Below, piece by piece: positions 26,559 through 36,621 of a stretch of 64,000 bases of DNA. The translations under genes were made by a program, and so were the position numbers. Position 1 is the stretch's first letter. Every line of letters begins with the position of its first letter. The DNA comes from Mycolicibacterium lutetiense (GTDB taxonomy: Bacteria; Actinomycetota; Actinomycetes; Mycobacteriales; Mycobacteriaceae), in assembly GCF_017876775.1 (NCBI RefSeq), contig NZ_JAGIOP010000002.1, positions 3,162,001 to 3,226,000 of the forward strand, written 5' to 3'. A model generated the notes under the pieces. It was not told the DNA's origin, did no database searches, and saw only the letters and a program-made list of their open reading frames with translations.

Positions 26559-28229
26559 ATGACCTACCCGCCCTCGGGGTTTCCGCCACCGTCCGGACCG
26601 TATTCGGCCCCGGACCCGTTCCAGGGGATGTCTCCACCGGCGTACCCCAACCCCTTCCAACAGGCGGGCCCGCCACCGTGGGCCCCCAACCCGTACGGGG
26701 CCGGCGCCTGGCAGGCGCCCGTGTTCCAGGCCGGGTACGGACAGGCTCCTCCGCCACCGGTACCCCCGAGGGGCAACAAGTGGTGGCTCGTGATCACGGT
26801 GGTGGTTGCCGTGGTCATTGCGGCCGCAGGCACCGGAACACTGCTGTGGTGGCTGAACGCCAGAGGCGGCGAAAGCGGCGGTGGGGATACCACGCTCTCA
26901 GCCGCATCGCCGCTTCCGACGTCGGTCCCGCCGTTGGGCGCCCTTCGACCGCCACGCGATCAACTGGTGCCCTCGCTCGAAAAGCCACTCGAGAAACCAC
27001 GCTGGAGCTACAAGCCGGACAGCTTCAGAACCAGCATATTGGGCGGCGACGCCTACACAGTCGTGGTCAGTGTTGACAACTACCAACAGAACAAAGGTGT
27101 GCTCGCGGTGGACGCTGGGAACGGCCAGCCACGGTGGCCGAAGCCGGTGATGCCGGCCAGCCTGGCGGGCAGCAGCCTCAACAACATGTTCTCGGAATGC
27201 GTGATTGACCGGGCGGCCACGACCATCGGGTGTGCCTTCAGTGACGGTGTCCAATCCACCGACAGAGGCATCGTGCTCGTTTTTTTCGACACGGCAACCG
27301 GCGCCGAGAAGAACAGCACGAAGGTGCCCGGGACCTACTGGGGAGAAATCCGAGGTATGTACAGCGCCGGCGACGGGTTCGTCGTCGTGCTCGAAGATGA
27401 GGTGGTGGGCTACCGAGCAGACGCCTCGGTGGGTTGGCGCACCCCCAACAAGCAAGTGGATCCGAGGTCGACCGGTCACAAGAATGTGGCAGTTTACGGC
27501 GATCAGGGCATCGTCGTACTCCTGGACGGCCGGGTGCTCGACGCCAGTACCGGAAACCCCATCGTCCAAGGTGGCAGCGCTGTTGGAAGCGCTGCCTTCG
27601 CGTCGGGGTTTGGGTTGGCAGACGGACAGACGTTCGATTTCTATGATTTCGGCGGTACCAAGACAGCATCTTTCCCGAGTGAGGGCTTCACGTTTGTCGA
27701 CGGGTTCGGAACCAACGGCCACCGCTGGTCGGTCGGCCTGAATCTGCAAACCTCCGGATCATCGGGCCTCTACTACCCATTGGCCTACAACGAGGCCAGC
27801 GGCGACCTGCGTGCCTTCGACCCGGCATCCGGCCGCGCCTTGTGGACCCGGCACGTTGGTCAGGACGGAACGCGCAGCATCGCGGCCTACGGCAACGGGA
27901 CCACGTGTTTCATCCTCCTACGTGATGACAGTGCGGTGCGGGTGAAGGTGCAGACGTGTGAGACCGACAGTGACAACCCGTTTGTGGAGGCACCGACGGA
28001 CGTCAGCGTCGGCACGTACCTCAGGTTCCTCGGGTCCGACGGTCAACGCATGCTGTTCGGTACTTACACCGAACACAACGACGAAGTACACAACGACGAA
28101 GTTGTGGCGATTGACGGGACAACGGGACAAGAGGTGTGGCGGAAGTCCGGCGTTTCCAACTTGGCGCTGTCACTGTGGGCAGGTGGTGGGCTGTACTCCA
28201 CGTACGACGGGTTGTTCCGCTGGTTCTGA
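26559..28229 (+). CDS. Proline-rich membrane-anchored PQQ-type beta-propeller protein
   Basis: 556 residues: cytoplasmic Pro/Gly/Tyr-rich N-terminus (1-70), one membrane segment (about 74-98, WWLVITVVVAVVIAAAGTGT), a linker, then an outside domain of repeated blades typical of PQQ-binding-like propellers (GVLAVDAGNGQPRWP, DLRAFDPASGRALWTRHVG, EVVAIDGTTGQEVWRKSG). Such proteins act as scaffolds or sensors in the envelope; nothing indicates bound PQQ or enzyme activity. Two Cys pairs could form disulfides. Confidence 0.8.
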   Translation: MTYPPSGFPPPSGPYSAPDPFQGMSPPAYPNPFQQAGPPPWAPNPYGAGAWQAPVFQAGYGQAPPPPVPPRGNKWWLVITVVVAVVIAAAGTGTLLWWLNARGGESGGGDTTLSAASPLPTSVPPLGALRPPRDQLVPSLEKPLEKPRWSYKPDSFRTSILGGDAYTVVVSVDNYQQNKGVLAVDAGNGQPRWPKPVMPASLAGSSLNNMFSECVIDRAATTIGCAFSDGVQSTDRGIVLVFFDTATGAEKNSTKVPGTYWGEIRGMYSAGDGFVVVLEDEVVGYRADASVGWRTPNKQVDPRSTGHKNVAVYGDQGIVVLLDGRVLDASTGNPIVQGGSAVGSAAFASGFGLADGQTFDFYDFGGTKTASFPSEGFTFVDGFGTNGHRWSVGLNLQTSGSSGLYYPLAYNEASGDLRAFDPASGRALWTRHVGQDGTRSIAAYGNGTTCFILLRDDSAVRVKVQTCETDSDNPFVEAPTDVSVGTYLRFLGSDGQRMLFGTYTEHNDEVHNDEVVAIDGTTGQEVWRKSGVSNLALSLWAGGGLYSTYDGLFRWF

Positions 28230-28315
28230 CCCACACCGACTTCCCTGCCGAGCAGACGCTGCGGTACCCGAAACCGCGCGAATTGGGGTACCTCCGCGTC
28301 TGCTCGCGGAGAAAC

Positions 28316-28321
28316 TAGGAT
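28316..28321 (+). promoter_or_regulatory. -10 hexamer TAGGAT before the acyl-CoA dehydrogenase
   Basis: TANNNT element ending nine bases before ATG 28330, predicting a leaderless or nearly leaderless mRNA. Confidence 0.45.
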
Positions 28322-28329
28322 GTGCAAGT

Positions 28330-29469
28330 ATGCCGGTTGACCGCCTCCTGCCCACGGACGACGCTCGCGACCTCATCGCGCTGACCCGCGATGTCGCCGA
28401 CAAGGTGCTCGACCCGATCGTCGACGAGTACGAGCGCGACGAGAAATATCCCGAGGGCGTCATGGCCCAACTCGGGGCGGCGGGGCTGCTGAGCCTGCCG
28501 CAGCCCGAACAGTGGGGTGGCGGTGGCCAGCCATACGAGGTCTACCTGCAGGTACTTGAGGAGATCGCCGCACGGTGGGCCGCGATCGGCGTCGCGGTCA
28601 GCGTGCACAGCCTCTCGTCGCACCCGCTGCTGGCCTACGGCACCGAGGAGCAGAAGAAACGCTGGCTGCCGGGCATGCTCTCGGGTGAGCAGATCGGCGC
28701 CTACAGCCTGTCCGAGCCGCAGGCCGGCTCCGATGCCGCGGCACTGAACTGCAAGGCCACCCGTGACGGCGACGCCTACCTCCTCAACGGGTCGAAGGCG
28801 TGGATCACCCACGGCGGAAAGGCCGATTTTTACACCTTGTTCGCCCGTACCGGTGAGGGCAGTAAGGGCATCTCGTGCTTCCTTGTCCCCGCCGATCTCG
28901 ACGGCCTGAGTTTCGGTAAGCCCGAGGAGAAGATGGGCCTGCACGCGGTGCCCACCACCTCGGCGTTCTACGACAACGCCCGCCTGCCCGCCGACCGGCT
29001 GATCGGCACCGAAGGCCAGGGCCTTTCGATCGCCTTCTCAGCGCTGGACTCCGGCCGTCTCGGCATCGCCGCGGTCGCGGTCGGTATCGCGCAGGCCGCC
29101 CTGGACCAAGCCGTGCGGTACGCCAATGAGCGAACCACGTTCGGCCGCAAGATCATCGACCATCAGGGGCTCGGCTTCCTGCTGGCCGACATGGCCGCCG
29201 CGGTGGTCAGCGCACGGGCCACCTACGTCGACGCCGCGCGCAGACGGGATCAAGGCCTGCCCTACTCGACCCAGGCCAGCGTCGCGAAACTGATCGCCAC
29301 CGACGCCGCGATGAAGGTCACCACCGATGCCGTGCAGGTGTTCGGCGGCGTCGGCTATACCCGCGACTTCCGCGTCGAGCGGTTCATGCGCGAAGCCAAG
29401 ATCACCCAGATCTTCGAAGGCACCAATCAGATTCAGCGCCTGGTCATCTCGCGGGGGCTGGGGTCTTGA
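28330..29469 (+). CDS. Acyl-CoA dehydrogenase
   Basis: 379-residue standard-length FadE. FAD/substrate motifs YSLSEPQAGSDAAAL and WITHGGKADFYT, the FGGVGYTRDF segment, and catalytic Glu in FEGTNQIQRLV. It catalyses alpha,beta-dehydrogenation of acyl-CoA and feeds electrons to ETF. Start ATG 28330 (MPVDRLL) fits the family N-terminus. The tail overlaps the convergent hydrolase gene by 26 bases. Confidence 0.9.
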   Translation: MPVDRLLPTDDARDLIALTRDVADKVLDPIVDEYERDEKYPEGVMAQLGAAGLLSLPQPEQWGGGGQPYEVYLQVLEEIAARWAAIGVAVSVHSLSSHPLLAYGTEEQKKRWLPGMLSGEQIGAYSLSEPQAGSDAAALNCKATRDGDAYLLNGSKAWITHGGKADFYTLFARTGEGSKGISCFLVPADLDGLSFGKPEEKMGLHAVPTTSAFYDNARLPADRLIGTEGQGLSIAFSALDSGRLGIAAVAVGIAQAALDQAVRYANERTTFGRKIIDHQGLGFLLADMAAAVVSARATYVDAARRRDQGLPYSTQASVAKLIATDAAMKVTTDAVQVFGGVGYTRDFRVERFMREAKITQIFEGTNQIQRLVISRGLGS

Positions 29470-30358
29470 GGAACGGCGTCACCGCGGCCAGGAACTGATC
29501 GGGCTGCTCGACCATCGGCGTATGCCCGGAGCCCTTGATCACCACCGGCGGTAACCCGGCCGCGGTGTAGCGCTCCACATTGGACGCCGTCGGGGTCAGC
29601 ACATCCTCATCGCCCCACAGCACCAGCACCGGCTTACCCAGTGCAGCAAGGGTTTCCACTGTCGGGTGCGGACCTTCGGTGGAGTCACACAACCCGGTGT
29701 AGGTGAGGCGCTCCAGCGAGCGGTGCGCGTAGTCGGGCACCGGGTAGTCCGCGGCAAACCCTGTCTGCAGCGAACCCTCGCTGATCACGTCGACGCCGCG
29801 GGCAAGGTCCATCGCCGGTCCGATCACCGGCCAGCACACCATCTTGCCCAACAGCGGCATGGTGACCAGATCATCGGCGGCCGGGGTATCCGAGACCACG
29901 ACCCGCTCGACCAGATCGGGATACTGCCGGGCCAGTTCGGCCGAGACCGCTCCACCCATCGAATGCCCGACCAGCACCGCGCGCCGCACACCGAGCGCAA
30001 CCAGCGCGTTGTGCACCGCCGTGGCCTGCTCGGCCGAGTGATAGGCGGCACCGTCGCTGGGCGCCTCCGAGCCACCGTGACCGACCAGATCGATCGCGAT
30101 CACCCGCTGATCGCGGGCCAGCTGCGGGGCCACCGATTCCCACCACTCGATCGAGGCCGAGTACCCGTGCAGCAACACCACCGCACGCTCCCCCGGCGGC
30201 CCGTACTCCCGCACGTTGAGGTCCGGACCGTCCAGTTCCAGCACGTGCCCGCCCGCGAACGGCTCAGCCTGGCGATGCTCCTTGGTCACCACCAGTTCGT
30301 TCAGCAGCAACGCCGCCACGACCAGCAGCAGCACGCCCAGGGCGATGCGCAATTTCAT
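29444..30358 (-). CDS. Membrane-anchored alpha/beta hydrolase
   Basis: 304 residues. An N-terminal hydrophobic helix (about 3-22) acts as uncleaved anchor or signal; then an alpha/beta-hydrolase fold with oxyanion motif LLHGYSAS, nucleophile elbow GHSMGG (Ser), acid Asp in LWGDEDVLTP and His in GSGHTPMVEQPDQF. Start ATG 30358 (MKLRIAL). Lipase/esterase-like; the substrate is unknown. Divergent from the LCP gene. Confidence 0.86.
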   Translation of the reverse strand: MKLRIALGVLLLVVAALLLNELVVTKEHRQAEPFAGGHVLELDGPDLNVREYGPPGERAVVLLHGYSASIEWWESVAPQLARDQRVIAIDLVGHGGSEAPSDGAAYHSAEQATAVHNALVALGVRRAVLVGHSMGGAVSAELARQYPDLVERVVVSDTPAADDLVTMPLLGKMVCWPVIGPAMDLARGVDVISEGSLQTGFAADYPVPDYAHRSLERLTYTGLCDSTEGPHPTVETLAALGKPVLVLWGDEDVLTPTASNVERYTAAGLPPVVIKGSGHTPMVEQPDQFLAAVTPFLKTPAPAR

Positions 30359-30450
30359 GCTGCGCACGGTAACGCCGCGTCGTCGGTGTTGACCAGCCAT
30401 TTTCCCCGGTGGTATCCGGTGCAGCGAACGGCCTCATAATGGCAGGTGCC

Positions 30451-32088
30451 ATGACTGCACCCGCCCACTCCGCCACCGCCCCCCGGCACCGTATGCCGAA
30501 CCGGGGCGTGCGCGCCGCCCGACGCGTCGCTGTCGGCCTGACAGCGGTGGCGGTGCTGGCCGGCACGGGCGCCGGCTGGGTGACCTATCACGGGGCGCTG
30601 GACGGCATCACCACGTCCAACGCACTGGAAGGCGGCCCGGTCTCCGCCGGGGATACCGAGAACATCCTGATCATGGGGCTGGACAGCAGGCTGGATCAGC
30701 ACGGCAACCCGCTGCCCGAGGACATCTACGAGGCCTTGCACGCCGGTGACGAAACCGTCGGCGGCTACAACGCCAACGTGCTCATCGTGGTGCATCTGCC
30801 CGGCGACGGCGGCCCGGCCACCGCGTTCTCCATTCCCCGCGACGACTACGTCGAGCTGGCCGGCTGCGACGTCGACCCGTGCAAGGGCAAGGTCAAGCAG
30901 GCCTACGGCTGGGCCTATCAGCGCGAGATGGAAACTTTGGAGTCTTCGTCGTCCGAAGACCCGTCGGCGAACGAGCAGCAGGCCCGTGAGGCCGGACGCC
31001 GGGCCCAGATCGCCACCGTGCGCAACCTGCTCGGCATTCCCATCGACCATTTCGTCGAGGTCACGCTCGGCGCGTTCTTCCAGATCGCCAAGGCCGTGGC
31101 GCCGATCACGGTGTGTCTCAACGCCGATACCTCCGACCCCTACTCGGGGGCCGACTTCCGTCAGGGTGTGCAGCAGATCGACGCCGCGCAGGCGATGGCC
31201 TTCGTGCGTCAGCGCCGCGACGTCAACGACGAGAACTTCACCGACCTCGACCGCACCCGGCGCCAACAGGCATTCATCGCTGCGCTGGTGTCGGCCCTGG
31301 GTAAGAGCGGCGCCCTCTCCAGTCCCACCATGCTGCGCGATCTGCTCAATGTCACCAAGCAGAACGTCGCGCTCGATTCCGGCTTCGACCTGGCCAACTT
31401 CGCCAGCCGCGCCTCGGCACTGACCGGCGAGCCGCCGACGCTCTACACCCTGCCGATCAAGGAGTTCGGCCAGAACTCGCTGGGCGAGGACATCAACCTC
31501 GTGGATGTGCCGACGATCCGCAAGATCGTGCATGACCTCGTCTCCAAGGATGACGCCACGTCGTCATCGGCACCCACCGCGCCGGCGCATGTGCTCGAAG
31601 GCCATGGTGCGGTGCTCGACGTGATCAATGCCTCCACCTACACGGGGCTCGCGGCGCAACTCGAAATCACTTTTGCTGCAAATGGATTCACCGAGGGCCA
31701 GGTCGGCGATGCCGAATCTCTGGCCGCCGTCACCACCATCGGCTACGGGACCGGCGCCGAGGCGGCCGCCCAGTCGCTGGCCGACGAACTGGGCGTAATC
31801 GCCACCCCTTCATCCGAGGTGACTGCGGGGACGGTAAAGCTGACCCTCGGCACCGACTTTCCCGGCGAGGAGTACCTCACCGGATCGAGCGAGTCGTCCT
31901 CGAGCACGTCCTCAGACGAGTCGGATTCGACCTGGGATTCGACGTGGGAGTCCACCAGTGAGTCGACGGAGGAGACCACGCCCAGTACCCCGGTGACGAC
32001 CGTGGCCGCGACCGCGACCGGCACCAAGTCCGCGGCGCCCACCGATCTGAGCCAGATGAAGGTCTCCGGTATTCCCTGCGTGAAATAG
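30451..32088 (+). CDS. LytR-CpsA-Psr (LCP) family cell-wall ligase
   Basis: 545 residues: short cytoplasmic N-terminus, membrane anchor (about 25-45), LCP domain (NILIMGLDSR, SIPRDDYVELAG, RQRRDVNDENFTDLDRTRRQ) and a C-terminal LytR_C domain (VLDVINASTYTGLAAQLEI), then a Ser/Thr/Asp/Glu-rich tail. LCP enzymes attach arabinogalactan to peptidoglycan in mycobacteria. Start ATG 30451 has AGG five bases upstream; in-frame ATGs at 30409 and 30439 are less likely. Confidence 0.9.
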   Translation: MTAPAHSATAPRHRMPNRGVRAARRVAVGLTAVAVLAGTGAGWVTYHGALDGITTSNALEGGPVSAGDTENILIMGLDSRLDQHGNPLPEDIYEALHAGDETVGGYNANVLIVVHLPGDGGPATAFSIPRDDYVELAGCDVDPCKGKVKQAYGWAYQREMETLESSSSEDPSANEQQAREAGRRAQIATVRNLLGIPIDHFVEVTLGAFFQIAKAVAPITVCLNADTSDPYSGADFRQGVQQIDAAQAMAFVRQRRDVNDENFTDLDRTRRQQAFIAALVSALGKSGALSSPTMLRDLLNVTKQNVALDSGFDLANFASRASALTGEPPTLYTLPIKEFGQNSLGEDINLVDVPTIRKIVHDLVSKDDATSSSAPTAPAHVLEGHGAVLDVINASTYTGLAAQLEITFAANGFTEGQVGDAESLAAVTTIGYGTGAEAAAQSLADELGVIATPSSEVTAGTVKLTLGTDFPGEEYLTGSSESSSSTSSDESDSTWDSTWESTSESTEETTPSTPVTTVAATATGTKSAAPTDLSQMKVSGIPCVK

Positions 32089-32094
32089 CCGCGG

Positions 32095-33261
32095 CTACAG
32101 CGTGACCCGGACCTGGGTGCCGAACCCGGCCTCCGAGCTGATCGCCATCGACCCGCCCATGGCATCGATACGAACCTGCAGCGAGGCCAGCCCGATGTGC
32201 CCCTCGGCGACGGCCGCGGCCAATGCCGACGGATCGAATCCGCTACCGTTGTCGGCCACGGTCAGCACGACGCGCTCCCCGGAACGGTAGAGACCGACCG
32301 AGATCGCGGTCGCCCCGGCATGTTTGTTGATGTTGGCCAGCAATTCACGGGCTGCGCGGTACAGCAGTGCCTGCCCAACGGGGCGCCCGACGTCCTCCAG
32401 ATCCGCCCGCACGGTCAGATCGGGACGGGTCTCGTACTGGCGCAACAGTTCCCGCACGGCCGGGGTGAGCCCCAACTGAGCCAATACCTGGGGATGCAGC
32501 GCAGTGACCGTGGAACGCAGTCCGACCGCGGTCTCCTGCAACGCCGCGTGCACCCGGTCCAGGCCGGGATCTGCGATGCGTTCGCGGATCTCATCGAGGT
32601 CCAGGCGCGCGGCCAGCAGGGTCTGCAACGGCCCGTCGTGAAGATGTTCGGCCAGCTCGGCATTGCGCAGGTCGTCGGCCCGGGTGGATTCCGACACCAG
32701 CTGGCGGCGCACCTCCATCAACGTCCGCACCCGCGCCGAGCGGCGCGCCAGCACAAACGACAGCGCGGTCGACGCCACCGCCAGCCAGGCCAGAAAGCCC
32801 ACGTGCATGTAGACGATGTCGGGCAGACCGACGTTGTCGTCGCGCTCGGAGTACAAGATCCACACCGCCAGGTATCCCAGTGCAGTGCTGACGCCGAGCA
32901 GCGCGGTCAGCCACGGACGGTCTTGGAACGCAACGGAGATGGGCAACAGGAAGAACACCGGCAGCAGCGCCGCGGTGGCCCCGCCCGACACCGCGCACAA
33001 GGCGACCAGCACCAGCACATCGACTGCGGTGGAGGCCCACTCCGCCCACCCCGGCATGGGCCCGCGGAACACCACCACCAGCCAGAGCACCGCGACGGCG
33101 GCGTACACGCTCAGGATCACCGCGTACAGGACGGGCAACCAGTGGTCGACATCCCACACCGAGACCAGCACCACGATCAGGCCGATCAGCGGAAGCCGCA
33201 GCAGCGCCGAGACGCGGACCGGTTGGTTGGTGAAGAACTCGACGACGCGCCCGCCTGCCAT
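32095..33261 (-). CDS. Two-component sensor histidine kinase (NarL/DesK class)
   Basis: 388 residues: six membrane segments (about 20-170), a HisKA_3 dimerisation domain with phospho-acceptor His208 in EHLHDGPLQ, and a HATPase_c domain (NINKHAGATAI, VADNGSGFD). No extracytoplasmic sensor domain is visible, so the signal is probably membrane-borne. Start ATG 33261 is one base after the regulator stop (TGA-C-ATG), so the pair is translationally coupled. Confidence 0.88.
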   Translation of the reverse strand: MAGGRVVEFFTNQPVRVSALLRLPLIGLIVVLVSVWDVDHWLPVLYAVILSVYAAVAVLWLVVVFRGPMPGWAEWASTAVDVLVLVALCAVSGGATAALLPVFFLLPISVAFQDRPWLTALLGVSTALGYLAVWILYSERDDNVGLPDIVYMHVGFLAWLAVASTALSFVLARRSARVRTLMEVRRQLVSESTRADDLRNAELAEHLHDGPLQTLLAARLDLDEIRERIADPGLDRVHAALQETAVGLRSTVTALHPQVLAQLGLTPAVRELLRQYETRPDLTVRADLEDVGRPVGQALLYRAARELLANINKHAGATAISVGLYRSGERVVLTVADNGSGFDPSALAAAVAEGHIGLASLQVRIDAMGGSMAISSEAGFGTQVRVTL

Positions 33262-33262
33262 G

Positions 33263-33901
33263 TCAGTCCAGCAGCCGGCGGCGCATCGCCTCCGCGACTG
33301 CCGCGCCCCGGTCACTCACGCCCAGCTTCTCGTAGAGGCGTTGCACATGGGTCTTCACCGTCGACGGGGCCAGGAAAAGCTCCTTGGCCATCGCCGGGAT
33401 GGACTGGCCCTTGGCGATCAGGTTGAGCACCTCGCGCTCGCGCGGGCTGAGCGCGGGGACGTCGGGTTCATTGCGACGACGGATCTCGCCGGCCAGCCCA
33501 GCCGCCAGGTTCGGGTCGAGTACGTCTCGGCCCTTGGCGCAGGACAGCACCGCGTTCACCAGCTCGCTGCGGGTGGACTCCTTGGACAGGAATCCGGCCG
33601 CGCCCTGCTGCAGCGCGGTGTACACGATTGCGGACTCGTCATGCGCGGAGACCAGCAACACCCGGGTGGGCAACTCGTCACGGCTGACCGCGGCGGCCAC
33701 CTGGGCCCCGTCGAGTTGTGGCATCCGGTAATCCAGCAGGGCGACCTCCGGCTGGTGGGTCCTGATCAATTCCAGTGCGTCGGCGCCGTTGTCGGCCTCG
33801 GCCACCACGTCGATCTCGCCGCTGGAGGTCAAGGCACGCACCACACCCTCGCGAAACATCGGATGGTCATCACCCACGACCACCCGCACCTTTTCGGCCA
33901 T
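33263..33901 (-). CDS. Two-component response regulator (NarL/FixJ class)
   Basis: 212 residues: receiver domain with DD at 11-12, phospho-acceptor Asp57 (LLDYRMP) and Lys in GFLSKEST; C-terminal LuxR-type helix-turn-helix (LSPREREVLNLIAKGQSIPA, FLAPSTVKTHVQRLYEKLGV). Start ATG 33901 (MAEKVRVVV). Cognate of the kinase immediately downstream; divergent from the LysR gene with about 55 bp between. Confidence 0.9.
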   Translation of the reverse strand: MAEKVRVVVGDDHPMFREGVVRALTSSGEIDVVAEADNGADALELIRTHQPEVALLDYRMPQLDGAQVAAAVSRDELPTRVLLVSAHDESAIVYTALQQGAAGFLSKESTRSELVNAVLSCAKGRDVLDPNLAAGLAGEIRRRNEPDVPALSPREREVLNLIAKGQSIPAMAKELFLAPSTVKTHVQRLYEKLGVSDRGAAVAEAMRRRLLD

Positions 33902-33943
33902 GCGCCACAGCATGGCACAGCGCGGGTCGGTGATCAGCGCGTT

Positions 33944-33949
33944 TAGAGT
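33944..33949 (+). promoter_or_regulatory. -10 hexamer TAGAGT before the LysR gene
   Basis: TANNNT element ending seven bases before ATG 33957; predicts a leaderless LysR transcript. Confidence 0.5.
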
Positions 33950-33956
33950 CGGCGGT

Positions 33957-34838
33957 ATGCATCTGGACGAGCTGCAGTGGTTCGTCGTGCTCGCCGAAAC
34001 CGAGCACGTCACCGACGCCGCAGCCGAACTCGGCATCAGCCAGCCCACCCTGTCGCGTGCACTGGCCCGGCTCGAGGAGCAGGTGGGGGTTCCGCTGTTC
34101 GATCGGGTGAACCGGCGGCTTCGGCTCAACGCCTACGGGCACATACTGTTGGAGCACGCCCGCCGCAGTATCAGTGAAATCCGTTCGGCTACCGACAGAA
34201 TTGCCGAGTTGCGTGATCCCGATACCGGGACGGTGCGGCTGGCCTTCCTGCATTCGCAGGCCGGCTGGTACGTGCCGGATCTGTTGCGCCGGTTCCGGAC
34301 CGAGGCCCCGCTGGTGCGCTTCGAGCTGTTCCAGGGCGCGGCCCACGAGATCGTCGAACGCCTGGCCGGCGGCGAGGCCGACCTGGCGATCACCTCGCCG
34401 CGGCCGGACGGATACCGCTGGCGCGGGCTGTACATGGAACGGTTGTGCCTGGCAGTGCCGCGCGAGCACCGGTTCGCTCGCCGATCCAAGATCCGGCTGG
34501 CCGACGCCGGAGCCGAGCCCTTCGTCGCTCTGGCACCCGACTTCGGGTTGCGTCAGCTCACCGACGAACTGTGTGCCGAGGCCGGTATCTCGCCGCCGGT
34601 GGTGTTCGAGGCCATGGAGATCCCGACCATGGAGGGGCTGGTGGCCGCGGGTTTCGGCGTCGCGGTCGTCCCGGTGCCCCGGCCCGAACGCGCCGAACCG
34701 GGCGCCGCGTACGTGCCGCTGTCGGAAAGTTCGGCCAAACGCCAGATCGGGCTGACCTGGAACGCCGACCGCCCGCTGCCGCCCGCCGCGGCGCGTCTGG
34801 CCGAGTTCATCATGCAAAATGTTCATGAGCTTGACTAA
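33957..34838 (+). CDS. LysR-family regulator
   Basis: 293 residues. N-terminal helix-turn-helix (about 3-62, VTDAAAELGISQPTLSRALA) and a periplasmic-binding-like effector domain. Start ATG 33957 (MHLDELQW) matches the family. The downstream MFS gene, 46 bp away, is the likely target; LysR regulators commonly control an adjacent exporter. Confidence 0.88.
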   Translation: MHLDELQWFVVLAETEHVTDAAAELGISQPTLSRALARLEEQVGVPLFDRVNRRLRLNAYGHILLEHARRSISEIRSATDRIAELRDPDTGTVRLAFLHSQAGWYVPDLLRRFRTEAPLVRFELFQGAAHEIVERLAGGEADLAITSPRPDGYRWRGLYMERLCLAVPREHRFARRSKIRLADAGAEPFVALAPDFGLRQLTDELCAEAGISPPVVFEAMEIPTMEGLVAAGFGVAVVPVPRPERAEPGAAYVPLSESSAKRQIGLTWNADRPLPPAAARLAEFIMQNVHELD

Positions 34839-34847
34839 AGTCATGCA

Positions 34848-34877
34848 TTGGACACATCTTGGCCGGAGTCCTACCGT
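34848..34877 (+). promoter_or_regulatory. Promoter of the MFS gene
   Basis: TTGGAC (34848-34853) and TACCGT (34872-34877) with 18-bp spacing; the -10 ends seven bases before GTG 34885, so the transcript is probably leaderless. An ATGCA/TGCAT inverted repeat spans the LysR gene end just upstream and could be the LysR site. Confidence 0.5.
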
Positions 34878-34884
34878 CGGCTGA

Positions 34885-36147
34885 GTGTCCTCCTCCCTGA
34901 CCTCCGTTGACTGGCAGGGACATTCCCGTGGCTCGACCGAGTACCGGCGACTGCTGGCCGCATTGTTCTGCGCCGGGGTCGCCACCTTCGCGCAGTTGTA
35001 CTCCCCGCAGGCCGTACTCCCGCTGATCGCCCAGGACATGGGCACCGGCGCCGCCCACGCCGCACTGATCATCTCGGCGGCCACCGTCGGCCTGGCGTTG
35101 GGCGTGATCCCGTGGTCGGCCCTGGCCGACCGCATCGGCCGCGTCCAGGCCATGACGATATCCATTACCGCGGCAACGATTCTCGGCTTGATCGTGCCCC
35201 TGGCGCCGGGGGCTGCGCTCCTGCTGTCCGGCCGGTTCCTCGAAGGGCTGATGCTGGGCGGGGTGCCCGCCGTGGCAATCGCGTATCTCACCGAGGAGAT
35301 CGACGCCGGGCACGCCGCCCGCGCGGCAGGCACCTACGTCGCAGGCACCACCATCGGCGGGCTGGCCGGCCGCCTGGTCACCGGACCGATCGCCGAGTTC
35401 GCCGGATGGCGCGTCGGCGTGCTCGTGGTCGCGGCGCTGTGCGGCCTGTCGGCGTTCGCGTTCGTCAAACTCGCCCCACCTGCGCGGGGCTTCACCCCGG
35501 CCCGCACCCGCAACCTGGGCCGTCGACTGGCCGAGAACCTGCGCTCACCGCGTCAGCTCGTGCTCTACAGCCAGGGCTTCCTGCTGATGGGCGGGTTCGT
35601 GGCGATGTACAACTTTCTTGGTTTCCGGTTGATGGCCGCGCCGTTCAACCTGCCGCAGACCGTGGTCAGCTTGGTGTTCCTGGCGTATCTGGCCGGCACC
35701 TGGGCCTCGGCTCGGGCCGGCGCCGAAGCCACCCGGATCGGCCGCAAAACCGTGCTGCTCGGCTCGATCGCCACGATGATCGCCGGCGTCGCGATCACCC
35801 TGGCCGACAATGTCTTCCTGGTGCTGATCGGGCTCCTGATCGCCACCGCCGGGTTCTTCGGCGCGCACGCCATCGCCTCAGGCTGGGTCGGCGCCGCTGC
35901 CGGTGACGGCAGGGCCCAGGCGTCCTCGCTGTACAACCTCTTCTATTACGCGGGATCCAGTGTCATCGGCTGGGTCGGCGGCCTGGCCTTCGACTCCGCG
36001 GGTTGGCCGGCGGTGGCCGGCACCGTGATGGGCCTCGCCGTGGTCTCCGGGGTGTTGGCCTTGACGCTCACCGCGCGCGGCGAGCCGCGCACCTACCAGA
36101 GCTCGATATCGCGGCCGTACTCCGCCTCCGGGCGCGGGCCGAAGTAA
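34885..36147 (+). CDS. MFS transporter (YnfM-like exporter)
   Basis: 420 residues, twelve membrane segments, with the motif-A-like loop [14 protein letters not shown] after helix 2 and [20 protein letters not shown] in the middle. Inner-membrane drug/metabolite exporter of the arabinose-efflux-permease class. Start GTG 34885. Under probable control of the upstream LysR protein. Its end overlaps the convergent DUF1348 gene by 55 bp. Confidence 0.88.
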   Translation: MSSSLTSVDWQGHSRGSTEYRRLLAALFCAGVATFAQLYSPQAVLPLIAQDMGTGAAHAALIISAATVGLALGVIPWSALADRIGRVQAMTISITAATILGLIVPLAPGAALLLSGRFLEGLMLGGVPAVAIAYLTEEIDAGHAARAAGTYVAGTTIGGLAGRLVTGPIAEFAGWRVGVLVVAALCGLSAFAFVKLAPPARGFTPARTRNLGRRLAENLRSPRQLVLYSQGFLLMGGFVAMYNFLGFRLMAAPFNLPQTVVSLVFLAYLAGTWASARAGAEATRIGRKTVLLGSIATMIAGVAITLADNVFLVLIGLLIATAGFFGAHAIASGWVGAAAGDGRAQASSLYNLFYYAGSSVIGWVGGLAFDSAGWPAVAGTVMGLAVVSGVLALTLTARGEPRTYQSSISRPYSASGRGPK

Positions 36148-36578
36148 CGCCGCTGCGACTCGTCGATCGCGACGTCGTTGATGCTGGCCTCCCGCCGGGA
36201 CATCAGACCCTCGGGGGTGAACTCCCACAACTCATTTCCGTAGCTGCGGTACCACTGGCCCGCTGCGTCGTGGCATTCGTACTGGAACCGCACCGCCATC
36301 CGGTTCCCCCGGAAGCCCCACAGGCTCTTGCGCAGTACATAGTCCAGTTCACGCTCCCACTTGGCGGTCAGGAACTCCACGATCTGCGCGCGCCCGACGA
36401 CGTGCTGGTCTCGATTACGCCACTGCGAATCGGGTGTGTACGCCAGGCTGACCTTCTGCGGGTCACGCGTATTCCACGCATCCTCGGCGGCCTGAACCTT
36501 TTGCAGGGCTGTTTCCAGAGTGAAGGGCGGGAACGGCGGGCGGCTCGCGGGCGGGACGGGCGGGAGAGTTCCGGTCAT
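36093..36578 (-). CDS. DUF1348 / NTF2-like protein
   Basis: 161 residues in the DUF1348 group of the SnoaL/NTF2 fold ([67 protein letters not shown]). Most members are uncharacterised small enzymes or ligand binders. Start ATG 36578. Divergent from fadE2 across 43 bp containing a direct repeat CCTGTCTA. Confidence 0.83.
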   Translation of the reverse strand: MTGTLPPVPPASRPPFPPFTLETALQKVQAAEDAWNTRDPQKVSLAYTPDSQWRNRDQHVVGRAQIVEFLTAKWERELDYVLRKSLWGFRGNRMAVRFQYECHDAAGQWYRSYGNELWEFTPEGLMSRREASINDVAIDESQRRYFGPRPEAEYGRDIELW

Positions 36579-36608
36579 ACCACCTGTCTACCTGTCTAAC
36601 CATGTGGC

Positions 36609-36614
36609 TATCGT
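36609..36614 (+). promoter_or_regulatory. -10 hexamer TATCGT before fadE2
   Basis: TANNNT element ending eight bases before ATG 36622. The direct repeat ACCTGTCT/ACCTGTCT just upstream (about 36581-36597) may bind a regulator. Confidence 0.4.
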
Positions 36615-36621
36615 GGCGGGC